A stretch of DNA of 64,000 nt from Alloalcanivorax xenomutans (GCF_900217905.1 NZ_OBMO01000012.1:108519-172518); one strand, 5' to 3'. Counted from the first letter of the stretch, positions 53,077 to 62,669 are shown. Notes: a model not told the origin generated them from the letters alone. Numbers and translations: made by a program.

Positions 53077-56000
53077 TGAGCGCACAGCCCCTGCACTATT
53101 TCCGGTTGCTCCTGACCTGCCTGCTGATCAGCCTGTCAGGAGCGGCCGCCGCGACCGCCGAGCCATTGATACAGGTCTTTCACAACGATTTCGTGTCGGC
53201 GGAAAAATTTCAGCAGCTGCGAACCTTCGCCAAACAGGAAGGCATGGCGCTGCGGCACCTGAACGTGGAGACCAGCACAGCGGCCACACTGCGGCAAGCG
53301 GTACGCTCCGCCGCGCTGATCGTCCTGGACGTACCGCGCCCGAATGATCGCGTGATGGTGACGCAAAAGCTGAACGTCATTCCGGAGTACGGCGAACGCC
53401 CCCGCTTGATCATCGGTGGTGGCCGGCCCGACTGGGAACAGTTACAGCCCCGCCACGGCAACGTCCTGAGCGCCTTGTACGCCGCCGGAGGCGAGCACAA
53501 CTTCCGTCGTTTCTTTGCTCTGGCCAAAACGTCGCAAGGCGCCGCCCCCGCCCCATCGCATCTGCTCGAGGCCCCCGAAGCCTTGCCCGGCAACGGCTTC
53601 TACCACCCGCGCGCGCGCCGTGTTTTCGAGCACATTGACGACTATCTTGGCTGGCATGACACACAGCGGCAGAGCCGGCCCGAAGGCCGGGTGGCGTTCC
53701 TGATTCACCGGGGCGTGGTCTCCGACCTGCTCACCCGCGAAGTGGATACCCTGATCGCCCGCAGCGAAGCCGCCGGTCTGCTACCGATCGTATTCTGGTT
53801 CGACGCCGCCGGTTCGGAAGGGCTGAGCGACGCCCTCGGCAACGGGAAGGTGGATGTCCTGGTCAACCTCACTCACCTGCGTGACGGTAAGGCGCGCCGC
53901 CGGGATTTCCTCGCACTGGACATTCCGGTGATCCAGACATTGCGGTTCCGTGACGGGGAAGCCAGCGACTGGCCCGACGCCAAAAGCGGTGTGGCTCCAC
54001 GTACTACCGCCGTGTTTCTGGCTACCCCCGAAGGCTGGGGCATCAGCGATCCCACCGTGCTTTCCGCCACCACCGGCGGCGTGGACGATCTGTTGCCCGA
54101 ACAAGCCGACGCGCTGATCGCCAAACTGCGCAGTCTGGTGGCACTGCGCCATACACCGGCGGCGGACAAGAAACTGGCGCTGATGTACTGGAATTACCCG
54201 GCTGGCGAGAAGAACCTGGGCGCATCGAACCTCAACCTTCCACGCAGTATTGTGTCCATTCAGACTGCCCTGACCGAGGCGGGATACTCGGTGGGTGAAC
54301 CAGTGACCGAGCAGCAGGTGATCGCCGCCGGCCAGCGCATGCTCGGCGCTCTGTACGGCACGGTATCGCTGGACGAGTTGCTGGCCGAGGACATGGCCGC
54401 GCTGTTCCCCGTGGACGAATACCAGCAGTGGCTGGCGCGGTTGCCGTCATCACGTCGAGCCGAACTGAAGCGCGGCGGTGAACCCGAACGCCATGACGCT
54501 GTGCGGGAGGTGAACGGCAAGCTCTATTTTGTCATTCCACGCTGGCGGCTCGGACGGCTGCTGGTGATGCCGCAAATGCCGCGCACCGGAGATCCATCGG
54601 CACATTACCATGACACCGACAGCATCCCCGATCCTCTCTATATGGCCGCCTATTTGTATTTGCAACGGCAATACCAGGCCAACGCGCTGATCCATCTGGG
54701 CACCCACGGCACCCAGGAATGGCTGCCCGGCAAGGACCGAGGTCTCGCCTCCAGCGATTACCCCTGGCTGGCGGTGGGCGATCTGCCGGTGTTTTATCCC
54801 TACATTCAGGACAACGTCGGCGAAGCCATCCAGGCCAAGCGCCGTGGCCGCGCCGTCACCATCAGCCATCAGACACCGCCGTTCGCGCCGGCCGGGCTGT
54901 ACGACCAGCTACGTGACCTGCACCATCTGATTCATGAATATCAGCAACTGGATCCCGGCATGGTGCGTGAGCAAGTCAGTGCGCGTATCCGTGAAGCCAC
55001 CATCGACGCGCACTTGCATGAAGATCTGGGCTGGACGGCGCAACAGACCGAGCAGGACTTCGCCACTTTCCTGCAACAGCTGCACGATCATCTGCACGAG
55101 CTGGCGCGCGCCGCCATGCCGCTGGGGCTGCATACCTTTGGCGAACCCGCCAAGGACGAACATCGCATCAGCACTGTCATGCAACAGCTCGGCGAGCCGT
55201 TCTACACCGCCCTGGGAACGGACCATGAAGAACTGTTCGCCGTCGACCAGGATGACTTGAGCACCACTCTCCCCTATCAAACGGTGCGTCGTTTCCTCGA
55301 CCCCGAAGCCTCGCGGGATACACCCGATGACCTCGCGGACTTTGCCGGTCGAGCGCGGCAACTGAATCAGCACTTGATCAATACCCAAGAGAATGAAGCG
55401 CTGCTGGCCGGGCTGGAGGGCCGCTTCGTGCGGCCCGGCTCCGGTGGTGATCCGATCCGCAATCCGGACGTGGCCAGCGGCCGTAATCTGTACGCCTTCG
55501 AAGCCGACAAGATCCCGGCCCGGGCCGCCTACGACGCCGCCGGCACCGCCTATACACAACTGGTGCAGGCCTTCCGCGCCGAGCATGATGGCGCCTGGCC
55601 GCGCAAGCTGGCGTTCAGCCTGTGGGCTTCGGAAGCGATTCGTCATCTCGGCGTGACCGAAGCACAAATCCTGCACGCGCTGGGCCTGCGGCCGGTCTGG
55701 GACAGCGCCGGCCGGGTCACCGAGCTGGAGATCATTCCCGCCGCGGAACTGGGGCGCCCCAGGACCGACGTGGTGGTGCAGGTCACCGGCGTTTATCGCG
55801 ATCAATTCGACAGCTTCATGCGGCTGCTCGACGACGCGCTGACACGGCTGGCCAAGCTGGACGAACCCGGCAATCCAATCGCCATCAACAACCGGCGCAT
55901 CGCCGCCGCTTTGCGGCAACAGGGCCTGCCGGACGCCGAAGCGGAAGCCGCCGCGCGCCATCGGCTGTTCGGCAATGCCCCTGGCGAGTACGGCACCGGT

Positions 56001-56996
56001 GTGCCCGATCTGGCCCTGCGTTCCACCGAGTGGGAAGACGACGACGTCCTGGCACGGCAATTCCTCGCCAGCAGCCGCCACGCTTACGGTGGCCAAAGCT
56101 GGGGGGACAGTCCCGGGACGGCCAACCTGCTGGCCGAGCAACTGCGCGGCACCGAGGCGGCGATCATGTCACGCTCGTCGAACCTGCACGGCGTGCTGTC
56201 CACCGACCATCCCTTTGAATTTCTTGGCGGCTTGTCGTCGGCCATTCGTCATCTGGACGGCAAGGCGCCGCAGTTATTGATCTCCGACTTGCGCGGCGGC
56301 GCCGTCAACACCACCGGCCTGGAACGCTTCCTCGCCAACGAATTGCGCGTGCGTTACCTCAACCCGCAATGGATCGGCGCCATGCAGCAGGAAGGTTACG
56401 CCGGCACCCTGCAGGTCCTCAACGCCACCAACAATCTGTTCGGCTGGCAGGTGATGGATCCCAACACCGTGCGCGACGACCAGTGGCAGTCACTGTTCGA
56501 TACCTACGTGACCGACAGCCGTGAACTGGGCACCAACGAGTGGTTCGAGCAGCACAATCCCACCGCCCAGGCGCAAATGCTGGAACGCATGGCCGAGGCC
56601 ATCCGCAAGGGCTACTGGGACGCTTCCGAGCAAACCCGCCGTCAACTGGCGCAACGCTGGCAAACCCTGTCGGAACAGTTTGAAGCGGACAGCGGCGCCG
56701 AGGTGACCCGCCGCTTCATCGCCGACATGGCACGGGGCTTCGGGCTTGATGGCGGCGCCAAACCGGACACGGCCGCTGCCCCCAACCCGGCGCAGCCGTC
56801 GCCGTCCAACCAGTCCGATGCACCGCAGGCGGTTCAAGGGCGGGTCATGGAGGCGGTCGCCGCTGAGTCCCCGGACGACGCTCCCCGCCTGTTGTGGGCG
56901 CTAACACTGATGGGGCTTCTGATCGGCGCCGGCGCCCTGTGGCAGGCCCGTGGCCAACGTGCACCGCGGTTACTTTCCCGGAAAATCGAATCCTGA
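53076..56996 (+). CDS. CobN/HmuS-like chelatase, exported and membrane anchored
   Basis: A 1306-residue member of the CobN/ChlH large-chelatase family. An N-terminal signal peptide (LLISLSGAAAATA, ending near residue 27) and one C-terminal transmembrane helix (about residues 1272-1289) place the body in the periplasm. The diagnostic motif HLGTHGTQEWLPGK is at about residues 539-552 and PRTGDPSAHYHDTDSIPDP precedes it. Classical CobN is cytoplasmic and needs CobS and CobT; neither is present. Bacteroidetes HmuS, encoded with a receptor and HmuUV, is the closest analogue and is reported to remove iron from haem. Here it could strip metal from an imported chelate. It is coupled to both neighbours by TGATG and a short gap. 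Confidence 0.9.
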   Translation: MSAQPLHYFRLLLTCLLISLSGAAAATAEPLIQVFHNDFVSAEKFQQLRTFAKQEGMALRHLNVETSTAATLRQAVRSAALIVLDVPRPNDRVMVTQKLNVIPEYGERPRLIIGGGRPDWEQLQPRHGNVLSALYAAGGEHNFRRFFALAKTSQGAAPAPSHLLEAPEALPGNGFYHPRARRVFEHIDDYLGWHDTQRQSRPEGRVAFLIHRGVVSDLLTREVDTLIARSEAAGLLPIVFWFDAAGSEGLSDALGNGKVDVLVNLTHLRDGKARRRDFLALDIPVIQTLRFRDGEASDWPDAKSGVAPRTTAVFLATPEGWGISDPTVLSATTGGVDDLLPEQADALIAKLRSLVALRHTPAADKKLALMYWNYPAGEKNLGASNLNLPRSIVSIQTALTEAGYSVGEPVTEQQVIAAGQRMLGALYGTVSLDELLAEDMAALFPVDEYQQWLARLPSSRRAELKRGGEPERHDAVREVNGKLYFVIPRWRLGRLLVMPQMPRTGDPSAHYHDTDSIPDPLYMAAYLYLQRQYQANALIHLGTHGTQEWLPGKDRGLASSDYPWLAVGDLPVFYPYIQDNVGEAIQAKRRGRAVTISHQTPPFAPAGLYDQLRDLHHLIHEYQQLDPGMVREQVSARIREATIDAHLHEDLGWTAQQTEQDFATFLQQLHDHLHELARAAMPLGLHTFGEPAKDEHRISTVMQQLGEPFYTALGTDHEELFAVDQDDLSTTLPYQTVRRFLDPEASRDTPDDLADFAGRARQLNQHLINTQENEALLAGLEGRFVRPGSGGDPIRNPDVASGRNLYAFEADKIPARAAYDAAGTAYTQLVQAFRAEHDGAWPRKLAFSLWASEAIRHLGVTEAQILHALGLRPVWDSAGRVTELEIIPAAELGRPRTDVVVQVTGVYRDQFDSFMRLLDDALTRLAKLDEPGNPIAINNRRIAAALRQQGLPDAEAEAAARHRLFGNAPGEYGTGVPDLALRSTEWEDDDVLARQFLASSRHAYGGQSWGDSPGTANLLAEQLRGTEAAIMSRSSNLHGVLSTDHPFEFLGGLSSAIRHLDGKAPQLLISDLRGGAVNTTGLERFLANELRVRYLNPQWIGAMQQEGYAGTLQVLNATNNLFGWQVMDPNTVRDDQWQSLFDTYVTDSRELGTNEWFEQHNPTAQAQMLERMAEAIRKGYWDASEQTRRQLAQRWQTLSEQFEADSGAEVTRRFIADMARGFGLDGGAKPDTAAAPNPAQPSPSNQSDAPQAVQGRVMEAVAAESPDDAPRLLWALTLMGLLIGAGALWQARGQRAPRLLSRKIES

Positions 56997-57003
56997 GAAT
57001 CTC

Positions 57004-57504
57004 ATGACCTTTTTTGCTGACATCGAAACCCTGCTTTACGCCGTCTCCCGTATTTTTCTGGCACCGGTTCTGGCCCTGATCGCCCTCGCCCTGGGCTATG
57101 CCCTGGTGATGCTCGGCGCCTTCCTGGTGGAAACGTGGCAACGCCGCCGTGGTGATCATACCGGGAAGCTGTTCGCGTTCGCCCGGCGGCATGACATGAC
57201 GCCGCACAGCGATGATCTGGAATTATGGATCCTGCATCGGCTGGAGTGGCTGCGCATCGTCTCACGCACCGCCCCCATGCTCGGACTGATCGCCACCATG
57301 ATTCCCATGGGACCGGCACTGCTGGCGCTTGGCAACAACGACGCGGAAAGCGTCGGCCGCAATATGGTCGCCGCGTTTTCCGCCGTGATCCTGGCTTTGA
57401 TCGCAGCCAGTCTGTGTTTCTTCATGCTCACCGTGCGCCGCCGCTGGCTGCTGCAGGACCTGCGCGAACTGGAAAAACAGCGGCAACGGGAAGGTGAACT
57501 CTGA
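57004..57504 (+). CDS. ExbB/MotA/TolQ-like proton channel (HmuU type)
   Basis: A 166-residue inner-membrane protein with three hydrophobic segments. The second has the family hallmark RTAPMLGLIATMIPMGPAL, and the third is FSAVILALIAASLCFF. ExbB/MotA-type channels use proton flow to drive a partner. The start is taken at ATG 57004, seven bases after the chelatase stop; the longer open frame reads into the chelatase gene. It is coupled to the DUF2149 gene by TGATG. Probably powers the periplasmic chelatase or the receptor. Confidence 0.87.
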   Translation: MTFFADIETLLYAVSRIFLAPVLALIALALGYALVMLGAFLVETWQRRRGDHTGKLFAFARRHDMTPHSDDLELWILHRLEWLRIVSRTAPMLGLIATMIPMGPALLALGNNDAESVGRNMVAAFSAVILALIAASLCFFMLTVRRRWLLQDLRELEKQRQREGEL

Positions 57505-57812
57505 TGCGTTTTATTGATGACGAAGACGCCGATGATCCGATGCTGTCGGTAATCAACCTGATCGACCTGTTTCTGGTGATCATCGGCATATTGATGGTGA
57601 CCATCGCACAGAACCCGCTGAATCCGTTCTCGCGGGACAAGGTGGTGGTAGTGGAAAACCCGGGCGAGGCCGACATGCGCATCACCATCAAGGATGGGCA
57701 GGAACTGACGCGCTACGAATCCAACGGCGAAGTCGGCCAGGGCCAGGGATCACGGGCCGGTGTCACCTACCGCCTAGATGACGGGCGCATGATCTACGTA
57801 CCGGAGGACTGA
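57504..57812 (+). CDS. DUF2149 protein (HmuV type, ExbD-like)
   Basis: A 102-residue protein with a single transmembrane helix (INLIDLFLVIIGILMVTIAQ, about residues 17-36) and a small periplasmic domain. DUF2149 proteins resemble ExbD/TolR in length and topology and are repeatedly encoded beside CobN-like and MotA-like genes. The acidic N-terminus DDEDADDPML lies in the cytoplasm. It probably pairs with the upstream channel. The operon ends here; a convergent gene begins six bases later, with no obvious terminator. Confidence 0.87.
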   Translation: MRFIDDEDADDPMLSVINLIDLFLVIIGILMVTIAQNPLNPFSRDKVVVVENPGEADMRITIKDGQELTRYESNGEVGQGQGSRAGVTYRLDDGRMIYVPED

Positions 57813-57818
57813 AGCGGG

Positions 57819-58634
57819 CTACTCCGTCCGGTACTGTTCCTTCAGCTCCGCCAGACGCTGGCCCGCGGTATCGCTGAACTCGTGGTCATCAAAAAGCGGC
57901 TCCCCTTCCGCGCCATCCAGTCCCACCACGGCAACGCTGAACTGCGCGTCTTCGGGGACATCCGGATCGCCCCAGGGACCAAAACGGCTCGGTGACAGGC
58001 TCCAGGTGGCTTTTTCTCCCGGCTCCAAACCACCGGGAATCTCGTAGCTGAAATCGTCCTCGAACCAGGGCACGCTGCGATCCGGGCTGATGAAACGCCC
58101 CTGGAAGTGCGCCCGGGACACCGGCTTATCGGTACCGTTCACCACCGACAGCTCAATGACCGGTTCCTTGCCGAACATCTTGCGGTCCTTCATGAAGAAA
58201 TTGGCCGAGGCCACCTGAAATCGGGACAAGGCCGCCCGCTCCCGATCCGCTTTGGCTTTCTCCGCCTCCAGGGCTTTGATTTCTTCCTCCGCCTTGTCCC
58301 TGCGGGCCTGTTCCCGGGCCTGCCGAATGCGATCCGCCTGGGCGATCACCGCCTTGGCGGTCTTGCCATTCAGGGCGAGCCGCAAAATCTCTTGCACATC
58401 ATCGGGATCGCCTTCCACGGAGGCAGCGAAATTCGTTTTATCGGAGACGATCACTTGCAGCGCTTGCTCGAAGCGGTCGGCCTGCTCCGGCGGCAAGCCA
58501 TCACGGACCCGGGCGATGGACGTTTGCAACGTCTGTTCAGAGCCGCCATCAATGGTGGGCTCGGAGCAGGCGGTCAGTGCCACCGTGGCGACAGCCACCA
58601 GCAGAGCGCCACGGCATCTGGATATTCCTTTCAT
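57819..58634 (-). CDS. DUF6694-like lipoprotein
   Basis: A 271-residue exported lipoprotein with the signal LLVAVATVALTACSEP (lipidated Cys23). A helical first half (coiled-coil-rich, AREQARRDKAEEEIKALEAE near residue 115-134) precedes a beta-rich second half, where VNGTDKPVSRAHFQG and PGEKATWSLSPS are conserved features of this family. GGAGG precedes the ATG at 58634. It converges with the DUF2149 gene. The function is unknown and no link to the metal operon is apparent. Confidence 0.8.
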   Translation of the reverse strand: MKGISRCRGALLVAVATVALTACSEPTIDGGSEQTLQTSIARVRDGLPPEQADRFEQALQVIVSDKTNFAASVEGDPDDVQEILRLALNGKTAKAVIAQADRIRQAREQARRDKAEEEIKALEAEKAKADRERAALSRFQVASANFFMKDRKMFGKEPVIELSVVNGTDKPVSRAHFQGRFISPDRSVPWFEDDFSYEIPGGLEPGEKATWSLSPSRFGPWGDPDVPEDAQFSVAVVGLDGAEGEPLFDDHEFSDTAGQRLAELKEQYRTE

Positions 58635-58732
58635 AGAACCTCCGTGATCAGTGCAGGCCGGACTATAGCACCCCCTTGTGAACACGAACCATACCGGGCG
58701 CACAAGTATCGCAGACCCGCTTGCCGATCTAA

Positions 58733-58826
58733 GCAAGCCGCCGTAGGAGCTAGCCCTGCAAGCGAATAGCCCAACGCTGGAAGGCCTGGCCGCCAGCAAG
58801 GCAAGCTCCCACAGCGGCTTCGTGGC
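58733..58826. repeat. REP pair (diverged)
   Basis: Inverted copies (58736-58770 and 58792-58826) around a 21-base centre; the left arm is partly degenerate. It lies between the DUF6694 gene and the endonuclease. A TATACT -10-like element for the endonuclease follows at 58885-58890. Confidence 0.7.
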
Positions 58827-58944
58827 TCCTTCTGATCGCGCTCTTACATTGTCATGTTCCCCTTTCCCCAGTCGATCAAATCGCTATACTGCGCGCCGCT
58901 CACTTCACGCCGTTCCCACACTGTAAAACAAGGCTTTTTTGTTA

Positions 58945-59898
58945 ATGGCATTATTGAAACGCGGACTCCTTGCTCTCTTTGTTTGTCTTTTCACCGTGTC
59001 GGCGCTGGCCGCGCCACAACACTTCGCCGAAGCAAAAAAAGAACTGCGCGATCATGTCTACAACGATCGCAATCTGGTCGGTGACGCCTACTGCCAGTGC
59101 ACCTGGGACTGGACCGGCCGCACCGGTGGCCGGGTACATCTGCGGGAATGCGGTTACCAGGTGCGCGCCCAGGCCAACCGGGCCGCGCGCATCGAATGGG
59201 AGCATATCGTTCCCGCCTCCAACTTCGGCCGTCAGCGCCAGTGCTGGCAAAATGGCGGGCGCCGCAACTGCGTATCGGAAGATCCCCTGTTCCGTGTGAT
59301 GGAAGCGGACATGCACAACCTCACCCCGGTGGTGGGCGAGGTCAACGGCGATCGCAGCAACTACAACTTCGGACCGGTTCGGAACGTGGCCGCTCAATAT
59401 GGCGCCTGTGATTTCAAGGTCGATTTCAAACACCGCACCGCGCAACCGCCACCGGCACTGCGCGGCCAGGTCGCCCGCGTCTATTTCTACATGGCCGACC
59501 GTTATGACCTGCGCCTGAGCAAACAGCAACAACGGCTCTTGATGGCCTGGGACCGCGGCCATCCGGTATCCGCCTGGGAGCGCCAGCGGGACCGGCGCAT
59601 CGCCGCCATCATGGGGCACTCCAATCCGTTCGTTACCGGCGAGCGAAGCTGGACGCTGAACCATCGCAACAGCCGCGAGGGGCTGGTCTCCGTCGTGGCC
59701 GATGCCAGTCGGACACCAGCCAGCACCGAAAGCACCCGATCCGCGGGCCCCATTCATGGCAACCGCAACAGCAAGGTCTACCATCTGCCCCAGGGCTGCC
59801 CCAGCTATAACGCCATGAAACCCAGCAACCGGGTGAACTTCGACAGCGAAGCCGCCGCCCGCGCCGCCGGCTACCGCAAGGCCGGCAACTGCCGCTGA
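58945..59898 (+). CDS. Secreted endonuclease I (NucM/EndA type) with C-terminal Ada-like domain
   Basis: A 317-residue exported DNase. The signal peptide ends near residue 22 (TVSALAAPQ). The catalytic beta-beta-alpha metal motif is EWEHIVPASNFGRQ, and MHNLTPVVGEVNGDRSNY follows. The C-terminal 50 residues (GNRNSKVYHLPQGCPSYNAM) form a small Ada-like cysteine domain also found on other secreted nucleases. Several cysteines suggest disulfide bonds. It may digest external DNA. The ATG is at 58945, behind an AAGG. Confidence 0.93.
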   Translation: MALLKRGLLALFVCLFTVSALAAPQHFAEAKKELRDHVYNDRNLVGDAYCQCTWDWTGRTGGRVHLRECGYQVRAQANRAARIEWEHIVPASNFGRQRQCWQNGGRRNCVSEDPLFRVMEADMHNLTPVVGEVNGDRSNYNFGPVRNVAAQYGACDFKVDFKHRTAQPPPALRGQVARVYFYMADRYDLRLSKQQQRLLMAWDRGHPVSAWERQRDRRIAAIMGHSNPFVTGERSWTLNHRNSREGLVSVVADASRTPASTESTRSAGPIHGNRNSKVYHLPQGCPSYNAMKPSNRVNFDSEAAARAAGYRKAGNCR

Positions 59899-59900
59899 CT

Positions 59901-59962
59901 AAGCGGCTTCGTAGCATGATCCGTAGGAGCCAGTCGGGGCGGCGCTCCGCTTGCCAGCTAAC
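59901..59962. repeat. Degenerate REP element
   Basis: Sequence begins AAGCGGCTTCGTAGCATGAT and continues with a broken GTAGGAGCC arm. It retains the layout of other REP copies but with several changes. Confidence 0.5.
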
Positions 59963-60006
59963 GCAAAACACTCCCCATCTATTTACAGCACCGCCTTACC
60001 GTCATA

Positions 60007-60037
60007 CTCTAAATTGGATCCAGGATCCAATTTAGAG
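60007..60037. promoter_or_regulatory. Perfect 31-bp palindromic operator upstream of gntR-leuA
   Basis: CTCTAAATTGGATCC (60007-60021) and its exact complement at 60023-60037 flank a single central A. It ends seven bases before the gntR GTG and would cover the promoter. Confidence 0.8.
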
Positions 60038-60044
60038 GTGCACA

Positions 60045-60785
60045 GTGCCCCGCAAACCCATTCCCACGCTCTCCGATGTCTTCACGCCCACCGAGACCCC
60101 GGCCCATCTGGCACGGGACGTGATCGAAAGCGCGCTGCGCGAAGCGATCATGGACGGCCGCATCCCGCCGGAAACCCCGCTGCGCCAGGAAGAGATCGCC
60201 GCCCTGTTCGGCGTCAGCCGCATGCCGGTGCGTGAAGCGCTGCGCCGGCTGGAGTCCCAGGGGCTGCTGCACATCCAGCCCTACAAAGGTGCCGTGGTAA
60301 CCGCACTGATCAACCAGGACGCCATGGATGCCTACGGCGTGCGCCTGCTGTTGGAACCGGAAGCCTTGCGTCTATCGCTACCGCATCTGAGCGACACCGA
60401 CCTGGCCGACGCCTCCGCTCGTCTGGCCTCCCTGCGAAGCGCCAGGGACAGCGCCACCCTCGCCCGCCTCAACCGGGAGTTCCATATGGCGCTCTACCGG
60501 CGGGCCGGCAACGCCCGTCTGCTGTATCTGATCGAGCAGGAACTGGAGCAGGAAGAGCGCTTCTTGCGCTTCCATCTTTCCGCCATGGGCACCGGCCACC
60601 AGGCCCGCGATGATCACGAAGCCCTGCTCGATGCCGCGCGAAGTGGCGATGAGAGCCGTGCCCTGGCACTGCTACGTCGCCATCTGAGCCAGGCCGAACA
60701 AGCCATCCGTCACTACCTGGCGGATCAGGACAACCCGGAGTCACCAGCGGGTGATGCCCCCCGAACAGCAGGAGAACCGAAATGA
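60045..60785 (+). CDS. GntR-family regulator (FCD subfamily)
   Basis: A 246-residue regulator with an N-terminal winged helix (residues ~25-85: [20 protein letters not shown]) and a C-terminal FCD ligand domain, which often binds small organic acids. It starts at GTG 60045, directly after a perfect palindrome, so autoregulation is likely. Its stop overlaps the leuA ATG (ATGA), so the regulator is coupled to leucine synthesis. Leucine, 2-ketoisovalerate or an isopropylmalate is a plausible effector; that is inference. Confidence 0.9.
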   Translation: MPRKPIPTLSDVFTPTETPAHLARDVIESALREAIMDGRIPPETPLRQEEIAALFGVSRMPVREALRRLESQGLLHIQPYKGAVVTALINQDAMDAYGVRLLLEPEALRLSLPHLSDTDLADASARLASLRSARDSATLARLNREFHMALYRRAGNARLLYLIEQELEQEERFLRFHLSAMGTGHQARDDHEALLDAARSGDESRALALLRRHLSQAEQAIRHYLADQDNPESPAGDAPRTAGEPK

Positions 60786-62494
60786 TGTTGAAGGACCCGT
60801 CCAGCAAATACCGCCCCTTCCAGACCGTCCAACTGCCGGATCGCCAGTGGCCCGACCGGGTTCAGCGGCACCCGCCGGTCTGGTGCAGCGTGGACATGCG
60901 CGACGGCAACCAGGCGTTGATCGATCCCATGAGTCTGGAGCGCAAGCGGCGCTTCTTCGATCTGCTGGTACGCACCGGTTTCAAGGAAATCGAGGTGGGC
61001 TTCCCGGCGGCCTCGCAGATCGATTACGACTACGTGCGCGAGCTGATCGAGACCAACGCTATCCCCGACGACGTCACCATCCAGGTGATGACCCAGGCCC
61101 GGGAGGATCTCATCGAGCGCACATTCGAGGCGCTGCAAGGCGTGCCTCGCGCCATCGTCCACGTCTATAACGCCACCGCGCCAGTGTTTCGTGAAGTGGT
61201 GTTCAATGTGGACCGCCAGGGCTGCATCGACATCGCCACCCACGCCACCCGGCGGATCCGGGAACAGATGGCGCGCTATCCGGACACCGACTGGACCTTC
61301 CAGTACTCCCCGGAGACCTTCTGCTTCACCGAGCAGGATTTCGCTCTGGAAATCTGCGAGGCGGTCATGGACGTAATGGCACCCACGCCACGGCACAAAA
61401 TGATCCTCAACCTGCCCACCACCGTGGAGGTCGCCACCGCCAACGTGTTCGCCGATCAGATCGAGTGGTTCTGCCGTCACCTCTCCCGGCGGGACAGCGT
61501 CATCATCAGCGTGCACCCGCACAACGACCGTGGCACCGGCGTTTCCAGCGCGGAACTGGCATTACTGGCCGGCGCCGAGCGGGTCGAGGGCACCTTGTTC
61601 GGCAACGGCGAACGCACCGGCAATCTGGACCTGCTCAACCTGGCCATGAACCTGTACGCCGCCGGCGTCAGCCCGGGCCTGGATTTCTCCGACATCCACC
61701 ACACCCAGCGGGAAGTGGAATATTGCAACCAGTTGCCGGTGCATCCGCGTCACCCCTATTCCGGTGATCTGGTTTTCACCGCCTTCTCCGGCTCTCACCA
61801 GGACGCCATCAAAAAAGGCTTCGCCGCCCGCGCCAACAATCCGCAAGGATTTTGGGAAGTGCCCTATCTGCCGGTGGACCCGGCGGACCTGGGACGCAGC
61901 TATGAAGCGGTGATCCGCGTCAACAGCCAATCCGGCAAAGGCGGCGTGGCTTATCTGATGGAACAGCACGGCATCACTCTGCCTCGCCGTCTGCAAATGG
62001 AGTTCAGTACCGCGGTGCAACTGATCGCCGATCAAACCGGCCGCGAAATCACCGGCGACATGATTCTCGAGTGCTTCCGCAAGGAGTACCTGTTCGAAGC
62101 AGCCCCTCTGGCGCTGCGGGATCCGGTGGTGACCACCGCCGACGGCCAGGCCCGTCTGCGTGGCACCCTGCAAACGCCGGAAGGCGAATTCACCCTGCAA
62201 GGCAGCGGCAATGGACCATTATCAGCATTGGTGGATGCCTGCGCCCGGTTGGGGCTGGCCTGCGACATCGCCGACTACCACCAGCACTCCGCCGGGGACG
62301 GCGCCGACTCGGAAGCGTACGCCTACGTGGAAATCCGGGTGGGCACCCGGCAGCTGTTCGGCGTCGCCCGGGACCAGAATGTGCTCACCGCTTCCCTTCA
62401 AGCCCTGATCCGCGCCCTCAACCGCGCGATAGGCAAAGGATGGCTGGCCATGGAAAGCCGCCAAAATGTGACACGCATAACACTAACAGACTGA
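60782..62494 (+). CDS. leuA: 2-isopropylmalate synthase
   Basis: Catalyses the first committed step of leucine synthesis, joining acetyl-CoA to 2-ketoisovalerate (570 residues, the long LeuA2-type). The catalytic block [15 protein letters not shown] is at about residues 38-52, HPHNDRGTG at about 247-255, and the C-terminal regulatory domain begins near 430. GGAG lies upstream of the ATG at 60782, which overlaps the gntR stop. No other leu genes are in view. Confidence 0.96.
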   Translation: MMLKDPSSKYRPFQTVQLPDRQWPDRVQRHPPVWCSVDMRDGNQALIDPMSLERKRRFFDLLVRTGFKEIEVGFPAASQIDYDYVRELIETNAIPDDVTIQVMTQAREDLIERTFEALQGVPRAIVHVYNATAPVFREVVFNVDRQGCIDIATHATRRIREQMARYPDTDWTFQYSPETFCFTEQDFALEICEAVMDVMAPTPRHKMILNLPTTVEVATANVFADQIEWFCRHLSRRDSVIISVHPHNDRGTGVSSAELALLAGAERVEGTLFGNGERTGNLDLLNLAMNLYAAGVSPGLDFSDIHHTQREVEYCNQLPVHPRHPYSGDLVFTAFSGSHQDAIKKGFAARANNPQGFWEVPYLPVDPADLGRSYEAVIRVNSQSGKGGVAYLMEQHGITLPRRLQMEFSTAVQLIADQTGREITGDMILECFRKEYLFEAAPLALRDPVVTTADGQARLRGTLQTPEGEFTLQGSGNGPLSALVDACARLGLACDIADYHQHSAGDGADSEAYAYVEIRVGTRQLFGVARDQNVLTASLQALIRALNRAIGKGWLAMESRQNVTRITLTD

Positions 62495-62505
62495 TTTATA
62501 GGCAT

Positions 62506-62669
62506 TTTACACACAGTTACCATCACTTATGAGAGAGTGGGGTCCTCGCTGGCGACCAAGGATTCGGTCACACCCGCCCCCAACGGGTGCCAATCAGTGA
62601 GACCCCTTCTTTCAGGTATTGAAAGCATGGCCGTTCTAATCCCCCCCCCCCCAAGAACGGCCATCTCTT
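62506..62669 (+). ncRNA. Candidate small structured RNA downstream of leuA
   Basis: A possible promoter (TTTACA at 62506, TATGAG at 62528, 16-base spacer) is followed by a series of hairpins: closing stem GGGGTC/GACCCC (62539-62544 with 62601-62606), CACCCG/CGGGTG (62571-62589), CTTTCA/TGAAAG (62609-62625), then a strong terminator. No open frame fits. It could instead be a leuA 3' UTR. I do not recognise a known RNA family. Confidence 0.4.
62627..62669 (+). terminator. Intrinsic terminator with poly-C loop
   Basis: A perfect 11-base stem, ATGGCCGTTCT (62627-62637) with AGAACGGCCAT (62654-62664), encloses a loop of twelve consecutive C. CTCTTTTTT follows. It ends leuA or the candidate small RNA. 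Confidence 0.85.

Noticed and set aside
53076..56996. Aerobic cobalamin biosynthesis gene cobN
   Set aside because: The signal peptide, C-terminal anchor, lack of cobS/cobT and the receptor and channel neighbours argue against a cytoplasmic cobaltochelatase.
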